64,000 bases of DNA from Kangiella aquimarina DSM 16071 (lineage in GTDB: Bacteria; Pseudomonadota; Gammaproteobacteria; Enterobacterales; Kangiellaceae), in contig NZ_KB893650.1 of assembly GCF_000374105.1 (NCBI RefSeq), forward strand, positions 1,048,862 to 1,112,861, read 5' to 3'. This document shows, one piece after another, positions 8,736 through 16,957 of this stretch; the first letter of the stretch is position 1; each line of letters begins with the position of its first letter. The notes below the pieces were generated by a model, which did not search any database, was not told the DNA's origin, and saw nothing but the letters and a program-made list of their open reading frames with translations. The position numbers and the translations under genes were made by a program.

Positions 8736-9458
8736 ATGTCACAATCATCACAACAAAAGTTATTATTACTAAGCGCTTCAAGAGAAGGGCAAACAGACTA
8801 TCTTGAGCATGCACTGCCCATGATGGATGCTTTTTTACCATCTGCAGTTAAAGAAATTCTATTCATTCCGTACGCAGGATTTGCCATGGGCTATGACGCC
8901 TATGAAGCAAAAGTCAGTCAGGCCTTGCAGCCGATTAAGCGAAAAGTAGTGTCGATTCATCAGTTCGACGATCCTGTTAAAGCAGTAGAGGATGCGCAGG
9001 CAATTGCTATCGGCGGCGGCAACACCTTTTATTTGTTGAAGCAACTTTATGACAATGAGCTAGTGGACGCGATTCGCAAAAAAGTGAATGCAGGAACGCC
9101 TTACATGGGCTGGAGCGCGGGCTCAAACATGGCTGGTCTGACGATTTGCACGACGAATGACATGCCAATTGTTCAGCCAAGAAGCTTTAACGCTTTGTCA
9201 TTGGTACCATTCCAAATTAACCCGCATTACACCGATTATCAGCCGCCGAATCACAATGGCGAGACACGTGCCGAGCGTATCTATGAGTACACTCGTGCTA
9301 ATCCTCATCGTTATGTGGTCGGCATTCCAGAAGGAACGGCACTCGAGCGTCAGGGCGATCAGTTATTCTTGCGTGGAGCTAAAGACGGTTTAATATTCCG
9401 TGACGGAGAGGGGATTAAATCCATCAAAGCAGAGAGCAATATCAGCTGGTTGTTGTAA
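8736..9458 (+). CDS. pepE: Dipeptidase E (peptidase S51)
   Basis: PepE is a cytoplasmic serine peptidase that cleaves Asp-X dipeptides. The 240-residue protein has the family core: AIGGGNTFYLLKQLY, then the nucleophile Ser127 in GWSAGSN, the FQINPHYTDY stretch and VVGIPEGTAL near the C-terminus. The layout is that of class I glutamine-amidotransferase-like folds. A good ribosome site (GGAGAG) stands before the ATG, 28 bases after miaE. No terminator is visible in the 196 bases downstream. Confidence 0.92.
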   Translation: MSQSSQQKLLLLSASREGQTDYLEHALPMMDAFLPSAVKEILFIPYAGFAMGYDAYEAKVSQALQPIKRKVVSIHQFDDPVKAVEDAQAIAIGGGNTFYLLKQLYDNELVDAIRKKVNAGTPYMGWSAGSNMAGLTICTTNDMPIVQPRSFNALSLVPFQINPHYTDYQPPNHNGETRAERIYEYTRANPHRYVVGIPEGTALERQGDQLFLRGAKDGLIFRDGEGIKSIKAESNISWLL

Positions 9459-9654
9459 CCCAGCATTTTACAATCTGCTTTTAATGCAAGAATGACCAGA
9501 AATGATGTGCTGGTAAGACCAAATAATCTTTTCATATCAATTGGTTATTGATTGCTATAGGATTGAAGTTAGCCAAGGACGGGTAACTTTTCCATAATCA
9601 TAAATTAAAGAATCCTCCTTGGTGTTAACCATATAGCATTAAGGAGATCTATCT

Positions 9655-11187
9655 ATGAACAACTGTCTAAAGTTGTGTTCCTGGTTAGGAGGAGTTGTTG
9701 TGGCCAGTTCGATGGCCGTGCTAACTTCCGGGGCCGCACAAGCATCCGATAAAGCATCCCACGATGACGAGTTACAGGGCAAAGTTCCATTTCTAACGTC
9801 CACAGCGCAAAATCTTGATCTGGCTGATTCGCCCATTCATCCTTTCATCAATTCAGCACTACCCAATCCGCCAGCAGAGGTTTATTCAGGACCACTGTTC
9901 CAGTTGCGTCATGACTACCCAAGTCAAGTTCCTTCGGGACAAACTTATCCCTGGAAGCAGGTGACCAATAATGGCCTGATAACACCTCAGAATTCCATGG
10001 CTTATGTTGAAGCTTTGAAAGACTATGTGTCTGATGATATGCGTAAGTTGCTGTACAGTTATGATCAATGGGATCCACAAAGTGAGCCATGGTGGCAGTC
10101 GATCTGGTTGGGGACTGAGCGAGAGCCCATCCATGGCTTTTATGTGGGCTCGGGTTTTCCTGCAGGCACCATGCCTGAGCAAACGTTAGATCTAACCACT
10201 TACGTTTTGACCTTGTATGATGAAACTGCAGCGGTAACCTTGGGCAACATCTGGGGCACAACCGAAGCGCAAGCTTATAAACCCAATCTGACTAGTCCGG
10301 CAGCTCAATATGCTGAAGGCAGCGTTATCGTCAAGTTTGCCTTTGTCACGCCCTGTGGCGCAGACTGGGCGCCAATGGAAGGAACGGTTGCTTGGCCGAT
10401 TTACTCGACCTTAAATGAAAGTAATGGCTCGGGAAATAATCCCAGTATTTCAAAATGTCCCAACAATGGCTCTAATGGTACAACTGCTGACCCTACCTTA
10501 ACCAATGTGTACCTCATGCAATTCGATATCATTGTTAAGGACAGTCAGGCCGCACCGCAAACCGGCTGGGTATTCTCAACACTGATTTATGATAAAAACG
10601 CACCGGGTAATGATGCCTGGGATAAGATGATTCCATTGGGAGCGACTTGGGGTGGTGATCCGGATATCATCAACACAGCCAGTACCGCATTAACACCACC
10701 GGTCACGGTCAATACCAATTTGAAACAGAACTGGATTAATCCCCAGGCACCTGCTTATGCAACGGCCACCTTGGGCTGGGACGGTCGACTATCAGGGCCT
10801 AATGATGGTGCGGTAGTAACTCCAGCTTGGGCTGGCAGCCATTATTACCCAAAAGGGTTAGCATCCGCAGGCTGTTTGGGATGTCATAGCAATGCTCAGT
10901 ACCCACAAAAGTCATTTCTATTGCCAAGCACCACCTATCCTCCGCAAGTTACCAATGCCCCAGGCTCCAGCACCAAACAGGCACTTGTTCTACATGAACC
11001 TGGTTCGAAAGGCTGGATGAAATGGTTCCAAAGTCGCTCAGGCACAGAACCGATGGATCCGGGTGATGGTCGAATTGGACTGGACTATGATATGGTCACT
11101 GCATTCAAAGCCATTCCAATGTGGCAAGCAGCGCTTGAGGCAATTCAAAAAGAAAATGCTGCTAAACCGTCATTAAAAAGAAAATAG
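9655..11187 (+). CDS. Secreted protein with a single CxxCH haem motif
   Basis: This 510-residue protein has a signal peptide ending near residue 30 (ASSMAVLTSGAAQA) and a strong ribosome site (AAGGAG). The mature part is rich in Pro, Trp, Asn and Thr and contains one c-type haem motif, Cys407-Leu-Gly-Cys410-His411, late in the chain. Two further cysteines around CGADW and ISKCP could form a disulfide. I recognise no named domain apart from the haem motif. It may be a periplasmic cytochrome c-like or haem-peroxidase-like protein in which a large domain surrounds one haem. The neighbours (pepE, a DUF924 gene 19 bases downstream) do not explain it. Confidence 0.75.
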   Translation: MNNCLKLCSWLGGVVVASSMAVLTSGAAQASDKASHDDELQGKVPFLTSTAQNLDLADSPIHPFINSALPNPPAEVYSGPLFQLRHDYPSQVPSGQTYPWKQVTNNGLITPQNSMAYVEALKDYVSDDMRKLLYSYDQWDPQSEPWWQSIWLGTEREPIHGFYVGSGFPAGTMPEQTLDLTTYVLTLYDETAAVTLGNIWGTTEAQAYKPNLTSPAAQYAEGSVIVKFAFVTPCGADWAPMEGTVAWPIYSTLNESNGSGNNPSISKCPNNGSNGTTADPTLTNVYLMQFDIIVKDSQAAPQTGWVFSTLIYDKNAPGNDAWDKMIPLGATWGGDPDIINTASTALTPPVTVNTNLKQNWINPQAPAYATATLGWDGRLSGPNDGAVVTPAWAGSHYYPKGLASAGCLGCHSNAQYPQKSFLLPSTTYPPQVTNAPGSSTKQALVLHEPGSKGWMKWFQSRSGTEPMDPGDGRIGLDYDMVTAFKAIPMWQAALEAIQKENAAKPSLKRK

Positions 11188-11206
11188 TAAAGGAAGCAAT
11201 GTCACT

Positions 11207-11773
11207 ATGAACTTAGATGATTTAACACGCGATGTGTTGGACTTCTGGTTCGGCGCGCCTGACTCAGCAGAGTTGGGCGCTGACCGCGCCATCTGGTTTC
11301 AATCCGATCCGGAATTTGACCAAGAGGTACGCGACCGGTTTGGCGAAGCACATCAGCTTGCCGCAGAAGGCAAGTTAGATGATTTGATGCAGAGTCAAAA
11401 AGGTGCTCTGGCCTTAATCATTATCCTTGATCAGTTTTCTCGCAATATTTATCGAAATCAGGGACAGGCATTTGCTACCGACCTTCAGGCTCAGCACTAT
11501 GCAGAACAGGCATTGAAACATGGTTTTGATAAAGGGCTATTAACGGTTGAGCGAAAATTCTTCTACATGCCTTTTATGCATGCAGAAGATCTGATGTTGC
11601 AGGAAAAAAGCATCGAATTGTTCATCCAATTGGGTGATCCCAATACGCTAAAATTTGCATTGTGTCACCGCGATCAGATTGTCCGTTTTGGCAGGTTCCC
11701 TGGCCGCAATCAGGCGTTAGGTAGGCAAAGCACTCCTGCAGAAGAGGCTTTCCTGAAAAATCCCTTCTGCTAA
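11207..11773 (+). CDS. DUF924 family protein
   Basis: The 188-residue product is all-helical by composition and has the DUF924 marks: DVLDFWFGAPDS at the start, the WFQSDPEFDQEVRDRFG segment, LALIIILDQFSRNIYR and HRDQIVRFGRFPGRN near the end. The family looks like a TPR-type helical fold; no biochemical role is established. It starts 19 bases after the haem-protein gene and is probably co-transcribed with it. Its stop overlaps the convergent lipoprotein gene by four bases, leaving no room for a terminator. Confidence 0.88.
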   Translation: MNLDDLTRDVLDFWFGAPDSAELGADRAIWFQSDPEFDQEVRDRFGEAHQLAAEGKLDDLMQSQKGALALIIILDQFSRNIYRNQGQAFATDLQAQHYAEQALKHGFDKGLLTVERKFFYMPFMHAEDLMLQEKSIELFIQLGDPNTLKFALCHRDQIVRFGRFPGRNQALGRQSTPAEEAFLKNPFC

Positions 11774-12486
11774 TACTCTGAAATTAAATCATCAGCATTG
11801 ACTTCAACTCTAATGACATGATGTTGTGAATAGTGTTTGCGCCACTCCCAAGTTTTGTCCAAAAGTACGATATTAGTCAGCCCAAATTTTTGCATGTCGC
11901 TTATTGAGTAGTCATAGCCTACAGTTTCTTTAAAGTAGCGATATAGAAAGTTCCAGAAAGTGAACTCTTTATGTCCGTACTCTGCCAACATTGGATGAAT
12001 ATTAACTTTTTTATTGAAAGCATTCTCTTCTTCTCTGTACTTGACCGCATGTTGCTTCCCGTCCAGATAATGCTCATTGATGTCTTCTTGGTATGAGTTG
12101 CCGTGCCAAATAAGTGCAGAGTGTTTGTGAAGATATTTTGTTTTACCAGCCGGAAATACATAGTTAGCACATGATGAAGCACAAACTTTATCAATTATGA
12201 CATCTAACTTATTATCAAAGACCCAGTTGCCTAGTCGAAGTCCTTCCATGGCATTTCCACCTAGACTCGAAATTTTAAGTTTAGTCGGTTTAACTTTGGA
12301 TTGAAGGTAAAGATTGAATAATCGTAAATTTGCATGCTCATTAATGCTGCCAACATAATTTAAAGTATTGCCTTGATCGATAAAGACCTTGGTATTTGGT
12401 TTTGTATCTTTTGGGGCTGAGTCAACAGTCGCACAGCCTGAAATCAATGTGGTAATGAGTAGTATTAGGCTCAACAGTTTTTTCAT
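11770..12486 (-). CDS. Lipoprotein with ClpP/crotonase-like periplasmic domain
   Basis: The 238-residue product starts with a lipoprotein signal (LLITTLISGC, lipidated Cys near residue 18). The mature domain has the pattern seen in COG3904-type predicted periplasmic proteins of ClpP fold: ISSLGGNAMEGLRLGNWV (a SLGG oxyanion-like turn), then KVCASSCANYVFPAGKTKYL, where the SSCANYVF serine corresponds to the ClpP-like nucleophile position, and HKHSALIWHGN. A proteolytic or scaffolding role in the periplasm is inference. It starts 24 bases after lpxH on the same strand with a good ribosome site (AGGGA), so they form an operon. Confidence 0.65.
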   Translation of the reverse strand: MKKLLSLILLITTLISGCATVDSAPKDTKPNTKVFIDQGNTLNYVGSINEHANLRLFNLYLQSKVKPTKLKISSLGGNAMEGLRLGNWVFDNKLDVIIDKVCASSCANYVFPAGKTKYLHKHSALIWHGNSYQEDINEHYLDGKQHAVKYREEENAFNKKVNIHPMLAEYGHKEFTFWNFLYRYFKETVGYDYSISDMQKFGLTNIVLLDKTWEWRKHYSQHHVIRVEVNADDLISEY

Positions 12487-12510
12487 TATATGTCCCTATA
12501 AAAAAATTGA

Positions 12511-13227
12511 TTACGCAAAATAATGGCTATCGATTTCATCACCTTCGATGGTCAGGAAATGACCTTTATCGCCCCAGTCGCTGAGTACGATGCGTTGGCA
12601 GTGTTTGCCATTGACTTCAATGTCATGGAAATCGGGGCGGTGGGTGTGGCCATGAATCAGGATGTCTGCCTGATGTTTTTGCAGAACTTCTTTGACCGCA
12701 TCAGGATGCACGTCAGTGATGGCGCTGGCTTTGTTAGCCTGAGCTTCACGGCTTTTCTGGCGCAAATCGGCTGCAATTCCTCGGCGCACGGCTAAGGGTT
12801 GAGAAAGCAGTTGCTGTTGCCATTCGTCGGAGCGTACCATCTGACGAAACTGCATATATTCTTTGTCGTCCCAGCATAGACTGTCACCGTGCATCAGGAT
12901 GGCCTCTTTATTGCCAATGGTGATGGGATGAACCTCGCCAACAATGACACCACCAGTTGCCTTGGCAAATTCATCGCCTAATAAAAAATCTCGGTTGCCA
13001 TGCTGAAAGTACAATGGCTTACCAGTTTCAGAATAATCTTTGAATTTCGCTATGATACTTTTAACAAATTCCGAGTCATCATCGTCACCAATCCAGCTTT
13101 CGAATAAATCTCCCAGCACATACAAAGCATCCGACTTTGGGGCAATCTCATCCATGTACTGATTGAAAAGGGCGGTCAGGTCTGGGCGTTCTTCGCAAAG
13201 GTGTAAGTCGGAAATAATATGAATCAT
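12511..13227 (-). CDS. lpxH: UDP-2,3-diacylglucosamine diphosphatase LpxH
   Basis: LpxH hydrolyses UDP-2,3-diacylglucosamine to lipid X in lipid A synthesis at the inner membrane. The 238-residue protein shows all metallophosphoesterase motifs: SDLHL at the N-terminus, GDLFESWIGDDD, HGNRDFLLG and HGHTHRP. Length agrees with the family (about 240). It lies downstream of ppiB with a terminator between, a neighbourhood also seen in E. coli (ppiB-lpxH). The presence of LpxH indicates a Gram-negative making lipopolysaccharide. Confidence 0.94.
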   Translation of the reverse strand: MIHIISDLHLCEERPDLTALFNQYMDEIAPKSDALYVLGDLFESWIGDDDDSEFVKSIIAKFKDYSETGKPLYFQHGNRDFLLGDEFAKATGGVIVGEVHPITIGNKEAILMHGDSLCWDDKEYMQFRQMVRSDEWQQQLLSQPLAVRRGIAADLRQKSREAQANKASAITDVHPDAVKEVLQKHQADILIHGHTHRPDFHDIEVNGKHCQRIVLSDWGDKGHFLTIEGDEIDSHYFA

Positions 13228-13270
13228 AGGGTTATCTTTTATTGGATGTTGGATTAGTTTGTAAGAGAAA

Positions 13271-13297
13271 GCTGTATTAACTTGATGCTAATACAGC
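13271..13297 (-). terminator. Terminator of ppiB
   Basis: A perfect nine-base-pair stem (GCTGTATTA with TAATACAGC) with a nine-base loop lies 20 bases past the ppiB stop. On the minus strand it is followed by TTTCTCTT. This short T-rich run makes partial termination likely, with lpxH read from escape transcripts or its own promoter. Confidence 0.65.
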
Positions 13298-13316
13298 TTA
13301 TTAGAGAGCTCTGGTC

Positions 13317-13832
13317 TTAGTCTTGGTGAACAACTGCTTTCTCAATGATAACAGGCTCTACCGGAACGTCTTGGTGAACGCTATAACTGCCGGTTTCGAC
13401 TTCTTTGATGGCGTCTACCACGTCCATACCTTCAACCACTTTCCCAAATACGCAGTAGCCCCAGCCTTGCATGGATTCCTGAGAAAAGTTCAAAAAGTCA
13501 TTGTCTTTGACATTGATGAAGAACTGGCAGGTTGCCGAATGAGGATCCATGGTGCGGGCCATGGCAATTGTACCGCGGGCATTGGCCAGGCCATTATTGG
13601 CTTCGTTCTCAATAGGGCTATCTGTTGGAAGTTGTTCCATGTCAGTAGAAAAGCCACCGCCCTGAATCATGAAGTTAGAAATAACTCGATGGAATATGCT
13701 GCCGTCATATTGGCCCTTCTCTGCATAATTAATGAAGTTCTGAACAGTATTGGGTGCTTTACGAGCGTTAAGCTCAATAACAATATCACCGTGATTGGTG
13801 GTTAAAGTGACTTTTGGATGTGCGTTGCTCAT
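13317..13832 (-). CDS. ppiB: Cyclophilin-type peptidyl-prolyl isomerase B
   Basis: A cytoplasmic cyclophilin that isomerises X-Pro bonds. I use ATG 13832 ([10 protein letters not shown]), with AGGAC upstream, giving 171 residues; the longer frame to 13868 adds an unlikely tail. Conserved parts are [15 protein letters not shown], with the catalytic Arg, [21 protein letters not shown] and [16 protein letters not shown]. There is no signal peptide. It is divergent from cysS, as in E. coli (ppiB/cysS), and the 168 bases between must carry both promoters, though neither is clear. Confidence 0.93.
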   Translation of the reverse strand: MSNAHPKVTLTTNHGDIVIELNARKAPNTVQNFINYAEKGQYDGSIFHRVISNFMIQGGGFSTDMEQLPTDSPIENEANNGLANARGTIAMARTMDPHSATCQFFINVKDNDFLNFSQESMQGWGYCVFGKVVEGMDVVDAIKEVETGSYSVHQDVPVEPVIIEKAVVHQD

Positions 13833-14000
13833 GATTAATGTCCTGATATTTTGCGATTCGCTGACCAAATCCCGCAGTGTAAATTCAACATGCTCTAGCC
13901 TGTAGGCCTGATGATGGTTACAATGTCGGGCTTATGTTTGCCGCATATAATAATGTTTTTTATCGCTAAAAGCTAAATTCAAAACCGAGAAAAGATACCT

Positions 14001-15398
14001 ATGTTACAGATCTATAATAATTTGACCCGTCAGAAAGAACCTTTTAAGCCCATGGTAGAAGGCAAGGTTTCCATGTATGTGTGTGGCGTGACGACTTATG
14101 ATCTGTGCCATATTGGCCATGCTCGGACTTACGCAGCCTTTGATGTAATTAATCGTTATTTGAAGTTTCGTGGTTATGACGTGACTTATGTGCGCAATAT
14201 TACGGATATTGATGACAAAATTATTAATCGCGCCAATGAAAATGGCGAAGACTTCAGTGAGCTGACTGAGCGTTTCATTCAGGAAATGTATCAGGACTTT
14301 GATGCGATAGGTTTGCAGCGCCCGGATATCGAGCCTCGCGCCACGCGCACCATGGCTGAAATCATCGAGATGACCCAAACCTTGATAGACAAGGGCGCAG
14401 CTTACGCAACTGCTAATGGTGATGTGTACTTCCACGTACCTGCGTTCAAGGACTACGGTAAACTCAGTAAGCAGGATCTGACACAGCTCAATGCCGGTGA
14501 GCGCGTTGATGTGAATGACATCAAAAAAGACCCGATGGACTTTGCCCTGTGGAAATCCTCAAAACCGGGCGAACCTGCCTGGGACTCACCTTGGGGTAAA
14601 GGTCGCCCCGGCTGGCACATTGAATGTTCGGCCATGAGTAAAAAATGCCTCGGCGATACTTTTGACATTCACGGTGGTGGTTCTGACCTACAGTTTCCGC
14701 ACCATGAAAATGAAATTGCTCAATCAGAGTGTGCGAATGGCTGCACTTTTGCCAATACCTGGATACATACCGGTATGGTACAGGTGGATAAAGAAAAAAT
14801 GTCTAAATCCCTGGGCAATTTTTTCACCATTCGCGACGTGCTGAAGCAGTATCGCCCGGAATCAGTGCGTTACTTCCTGATGAGCGGTCATTACCGCAGT
14901 CAACTTAGTTACTCTCAGGCTAACCTGGAGTCAGCAGATGCCAGTCTCGAGCGTTTATATAATGCGCTTAGAGGTGTGGATTTAAGTCAGGCAACTGAAA
15001 AAAATCTGGATATTCTAGAGCAGGCCCAGTCACGCTTTACGGAAGCTATGGATGACGACTTCAATGTTCCAGAGGCGATGCCTGTGTTGTTTGATCTGGC
15101 AAAGGAAGTTAATCGTTTGAAAGCCACTGACATGGCCTCAGCAGCCACCATTGCTGTGAAGCTGAAAGAGTTGGCTGGCGTGTTAAGCCTGCTGCAACAG
15201 GATCCTGAAAGCTTCCTCAAGTCCGGTGCTGGCGATAACGATGTGTCCGATGAGGACATTGATAGTTTGATTCAACAACGTCTGCAGGCGCGTGCCGATA
15301 AGAACTGGGCACTGGCCGATGAGATCCGCGATAAGCTTCATGCCATGAATATTGAGTTGGAAGATGGAGCGGGTGGTACCAGCTGGCGTAGGAAGTAG
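14001..15398 (+). CDS. cysS: Cysteinyl-tRNA synthetase
   Basis: This class I synthetase charges tRNA-Cys. The 465-residue protein has the HIGH-type motif (CHIGHA, about 35-40), the zinc-binding Cys28, the WHIECSAMS and [14 protein letters not shown] segments that complete the zinc site, and the KMSKS motif ([10 protein letters not shown] near 270). A C-terminal helical anticodon-binding domain ends in GGTSWRRK. Length matches the family (about 461). It stands divergent from ppiB. The inverted repeat at 15406-15475 lies directly after its stop. Confidence 0.96.
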   Translation: MLQIYNNLTRQKEPFKPMVEGKVSMYVCGVTTYDLCHIGHARTYAAFDVINRYLKFRGYDVTYVRNITDIDDKIINRANENGEDFSELTERFIQEMYQDFDAIGLQRPDIEPRATRTMAEIIEMTQTLIDKGAAYATANGDVYFHVPAFKDYGKLSKQDLTQLNAGERVDVNDIKKDPMDFALWKSSKPGEPAWDSPWGKGRPGWHIECSAMSKKCLGDTFDIHGGGSDLQFPHHENEIAQSECANGCTFANTWIHTGMVQVDKEKMSKSLGNFFTIRDVLKQYRPESVRYFLMSGHYRSQLSYSQANLESADASLERLYNALRGVDLSQATEKNLDILEQAQSRFTEAMDDDFNVPEAMPVLFDLAKEVNRLKATDMASAATIAVKLKELAGVLSLLQQDPESFLKSGAGDNDVSDEDIDSLIQQRLQARADKNWALADEIRDKLHAMNIELEDGAGGTSWRRK

Positions 15399-15405
15399 TC
15401 ATCTT

Positions 15406-15475
15406 GTCATTCCCGCGAAGGCGGGAATCCACTGTTTTTTATGTTTAAATAGATTCCCGCCTTCGCGGGAATGAC
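15406..15475. repeat. 24-bp perfect inverted repeat, REPIN-like
   Basis: The left arm (15406-15429) and right arm (15452-15475) are exact reverse complements of 24 bases, separated by 22 AT-rich bases. Each arm is itself a hairpin: ATTCCCGC pairs with GCGGGAAT around the tetraloop GAAG. Two small palindromes in inverted orientation form the layout called REPIN in proteobacteria. It fills the gap between convergent cysS and the XRE regulator (ends 15398 and 15477), so it may also end both transcripts. I see no other copy in this window. Confidence 0.8.
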
Positions 15476-15476
15476 T

Positions 15477-16220
15477 TTAAAGCGGCTTTCTTCTTAATTC
15501 ATTAAACACCGACAGTTCCCAATTCCTTAAACCAACCACCAGGCTGGTGCCTTTTTTTTCTGCCAGCGCAACATTCTTGTCTTCTCGCAATTGCTGACGA
15601 TAGGCTATGCCCAACTCATCAATCAGTTCCTGAATCTTCTGGTTCGATTTGTCGCTTAACATGCCGGATATAAACAACACCTTTTCATTCTTTTCGGTAA
15701 AGCTGGAGCGAAAAAATTCATTCTGAATATGCTCAGCAAAAAAGTTCTGGACCGGTCCTTTCGGGTGCCATTTAAAATGGGGGCTGACTCGTTTGCGAAT
15801 CCTATTGCCTGGTAACAATTCAATAAACTCAATCCGATCCAGCTGCACCAGGTATTTAATTAGCTGAGGCTCAGTGAAGCTATAACGCTCCAGCATTTCA
15901 TCAAACTTCCAATCTGACAGACATAATTGTGCGACCAATAACAAGCGTTGATCACTGATCAACTGGTTTTCCTGTTGCAGCGTCAGCTGTGAAATTTGTT
16001 TGCGTTGCTGATGAGCAGATTGAGTCAGCTGCAAAATATCCAAATGCAATAAATCACAGATCTTTTCCAGCCGGTCGAGACTTATTTTATGTTGGGAGAA
16101 CATACGCTTGATATTTGCTTCACTCATGTCCAAAGCCTTGCTCAGTGCTTTATAGGTGATTCCCTGTTTCCTGAGCTCTTGCTTCAGAGCTTCGATAATT
16201 TCCAGCGTTTGATTACTCAT
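15477..16220 (-). CDS. XRE-family helix-turn-helix regulator
   Basis: The 247-residue protein has an N-terminal Cro/CI helix-turn-helix (about 8-60: YKALSKALDMSEANIKRMFS is the recognition region) and a long C-terminal part without a known ligand pocket; two segments there (LVAQLCLSDWKFDEMLERYS, LVQLDRIEFIELLPGNRIRK) resemble a second winged-helix module. It is divergent from the ynbA-ynbB-acyltransferase cluster, with 118 bases to the chosen ynbA start, so control of that cluster is a reasonable inference. No clear ribosome site precedes its ATG. A GTATAC palindrome at 16233-16238 lies in the shared control region. Confidence 0.78.
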   Translation of the reverse strand: MSNQTLEIIEALKQELRKQGITYKALSKALDMSEANIKRMFSQHKISLDRLEKICDLLHLDILQLTQSAHQQRKQISQLTLQQENQLISDQRLLLVAQLCLSDWKFDEMLERYSFTEPQLIKYLVQLDRIEFIELLPGNRIRKRVSPHFKWHPKGPVQNFFAEHIQNEFFRSSFTEKNEKVLFISGMLSDKSNQKIQELIDELGIAYRQQLREDKNVALAEKKGTSLVVGLRNWELSVFNELRRKPL

Positions 16221-16338
16221 AGTCTATTATTTGTATACCAAAAAGACACTTCTGCACGACTTTAGCATTAAAAGTAGCTTAAAGGTAGCGCCTATGACAA
16301 CTTATCCCCATCAAAACAACGATTCACAAGGAAATACC

Positions 16339-16929
16339 ATGATTTCTGTTTACCAACTTAAACCCAAGTTTCAGCAGTTATTAAGACCCCTGGTTAACGG
16401 GCTAGCCCGCAAAGGCATCACCGCTAATGAGGTCACCGTGCTAGCGATGCTACTGAGTGTCATTACAGGTGTTGCCCTTGTTATCAGCAATAGCCTGGTA
16501 TCTTTATTGGCTTTGCCAATTATTTTATTGATTCGTATGGCGCTGAACGCTATCGATGGCATGCTGGCCAGAGAGCATAACCAGCAATCGAAGCTGGGTG
16601 CCTATCTCAACGAAATCGGTGACGTGATTTCCGACCTTTTCCTAATCATTCCTTTAATCATTATTCCTGACATCAGTCTATGGCTCTTGGCTGCATTTGC
16701 TTTTACAGCTCTGCTAACCGAGTTCGCGGGCATTCTAGGCGTCATGGTGGGGGCTGAACGTCAGTACCAGGGGCCGATGGGGAAAAGTGATCGGGCATTG
16801 GTATTGGGACTGATTGGCCTGCTGGTCCCGTTGTTTGCTGTGTCATCGATTTATTTAAATGCTGCTCTGACTGTTTTTACCGCTCTGTCAGTGTGGACTG
16901 TGATTAACCGAATTCGTGCCGCGCTGTAA
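16339..16929 (+). CDS. ynbA: CDP-alcohol phosphatidyltransferase YnbA
   Basis: The ATG at 16339 has a ribosome site (AGGAAA) and gives 196 residues; the longer frame from 16231 starts in the control region. The start of the product (MISVYQLKPKFQQLLRPL) and the motif region closely resemble E. coli YnbA as I remember it. The family motif DxxDGxxAR-x8-GxxxDxxxD is altered: Asn70 and Asn91 replace two of the four metal-binding aspartates, while Asp73 and Asp95 remain. E. coli YnbA has the same changes, so this is a property of the subfamily. Several membrane helices follow. It probably makes an unusual phospholipid from CDP-diacylglycerol; the alcohol is unknown. Confidence 0.82.
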   Translation: MISVYQLKPKFQQLLRPLVNGLARKGITANEVTVLAMLLSVITGVALVISNSLVSLLALPIILLIRMALNAIDGMLAREHNQQSKLGAYLNEIGDVISDLFLIIPLIIIPDISLWLLAAFAFTALLTEFAGILGVMVGAERQYQGPMGKSDRALVLGLIGLLVPLFAVSSIYLNAALTVFTALSVWTVINRIRAAL

Positions 16930-16940
16930 GCGGACTGTAT

Positions 16941-16950
16941 AAAAAGAGGA
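16941..16950 (+). promoter_or_regulatory. Ribosome site that decides the ynbB start
   Basis: The purine run AAAAAGAGGA ends at 16950. It is seven bases before ATG 16958 but only one base before ATG 16952. The spacing favours 16958 as the true start. Confidence 0.6.
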
Positions 16951-16957
16951 TATGGAT

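Noticed and set aside
9448-9533. Minus-strand frame starting MKRLFGLTSTSFLVILALKA downstream of pepE
   Set aside because: It looks like a signal peptide at first, but it has no good ribosome site and runs straight into the antisense of pepE.
13271-13297. Possible operator between ppiB and lpxH
   Set aside because: The dyad with T-rich tail after a stop codon is better explained as a terminator.
15217-15432. Minus-strand open frame starting in the inverted repeat
   Set aside because: Its first codons are just the left repeat arm and the rest is antisense to cysS.
16231-16338. N-terminal extension of YnbA
   Set aside because: The extension lies in the divergent control region; ATG 16339 has the ribosome site and begins as E. 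coli YnbA does.
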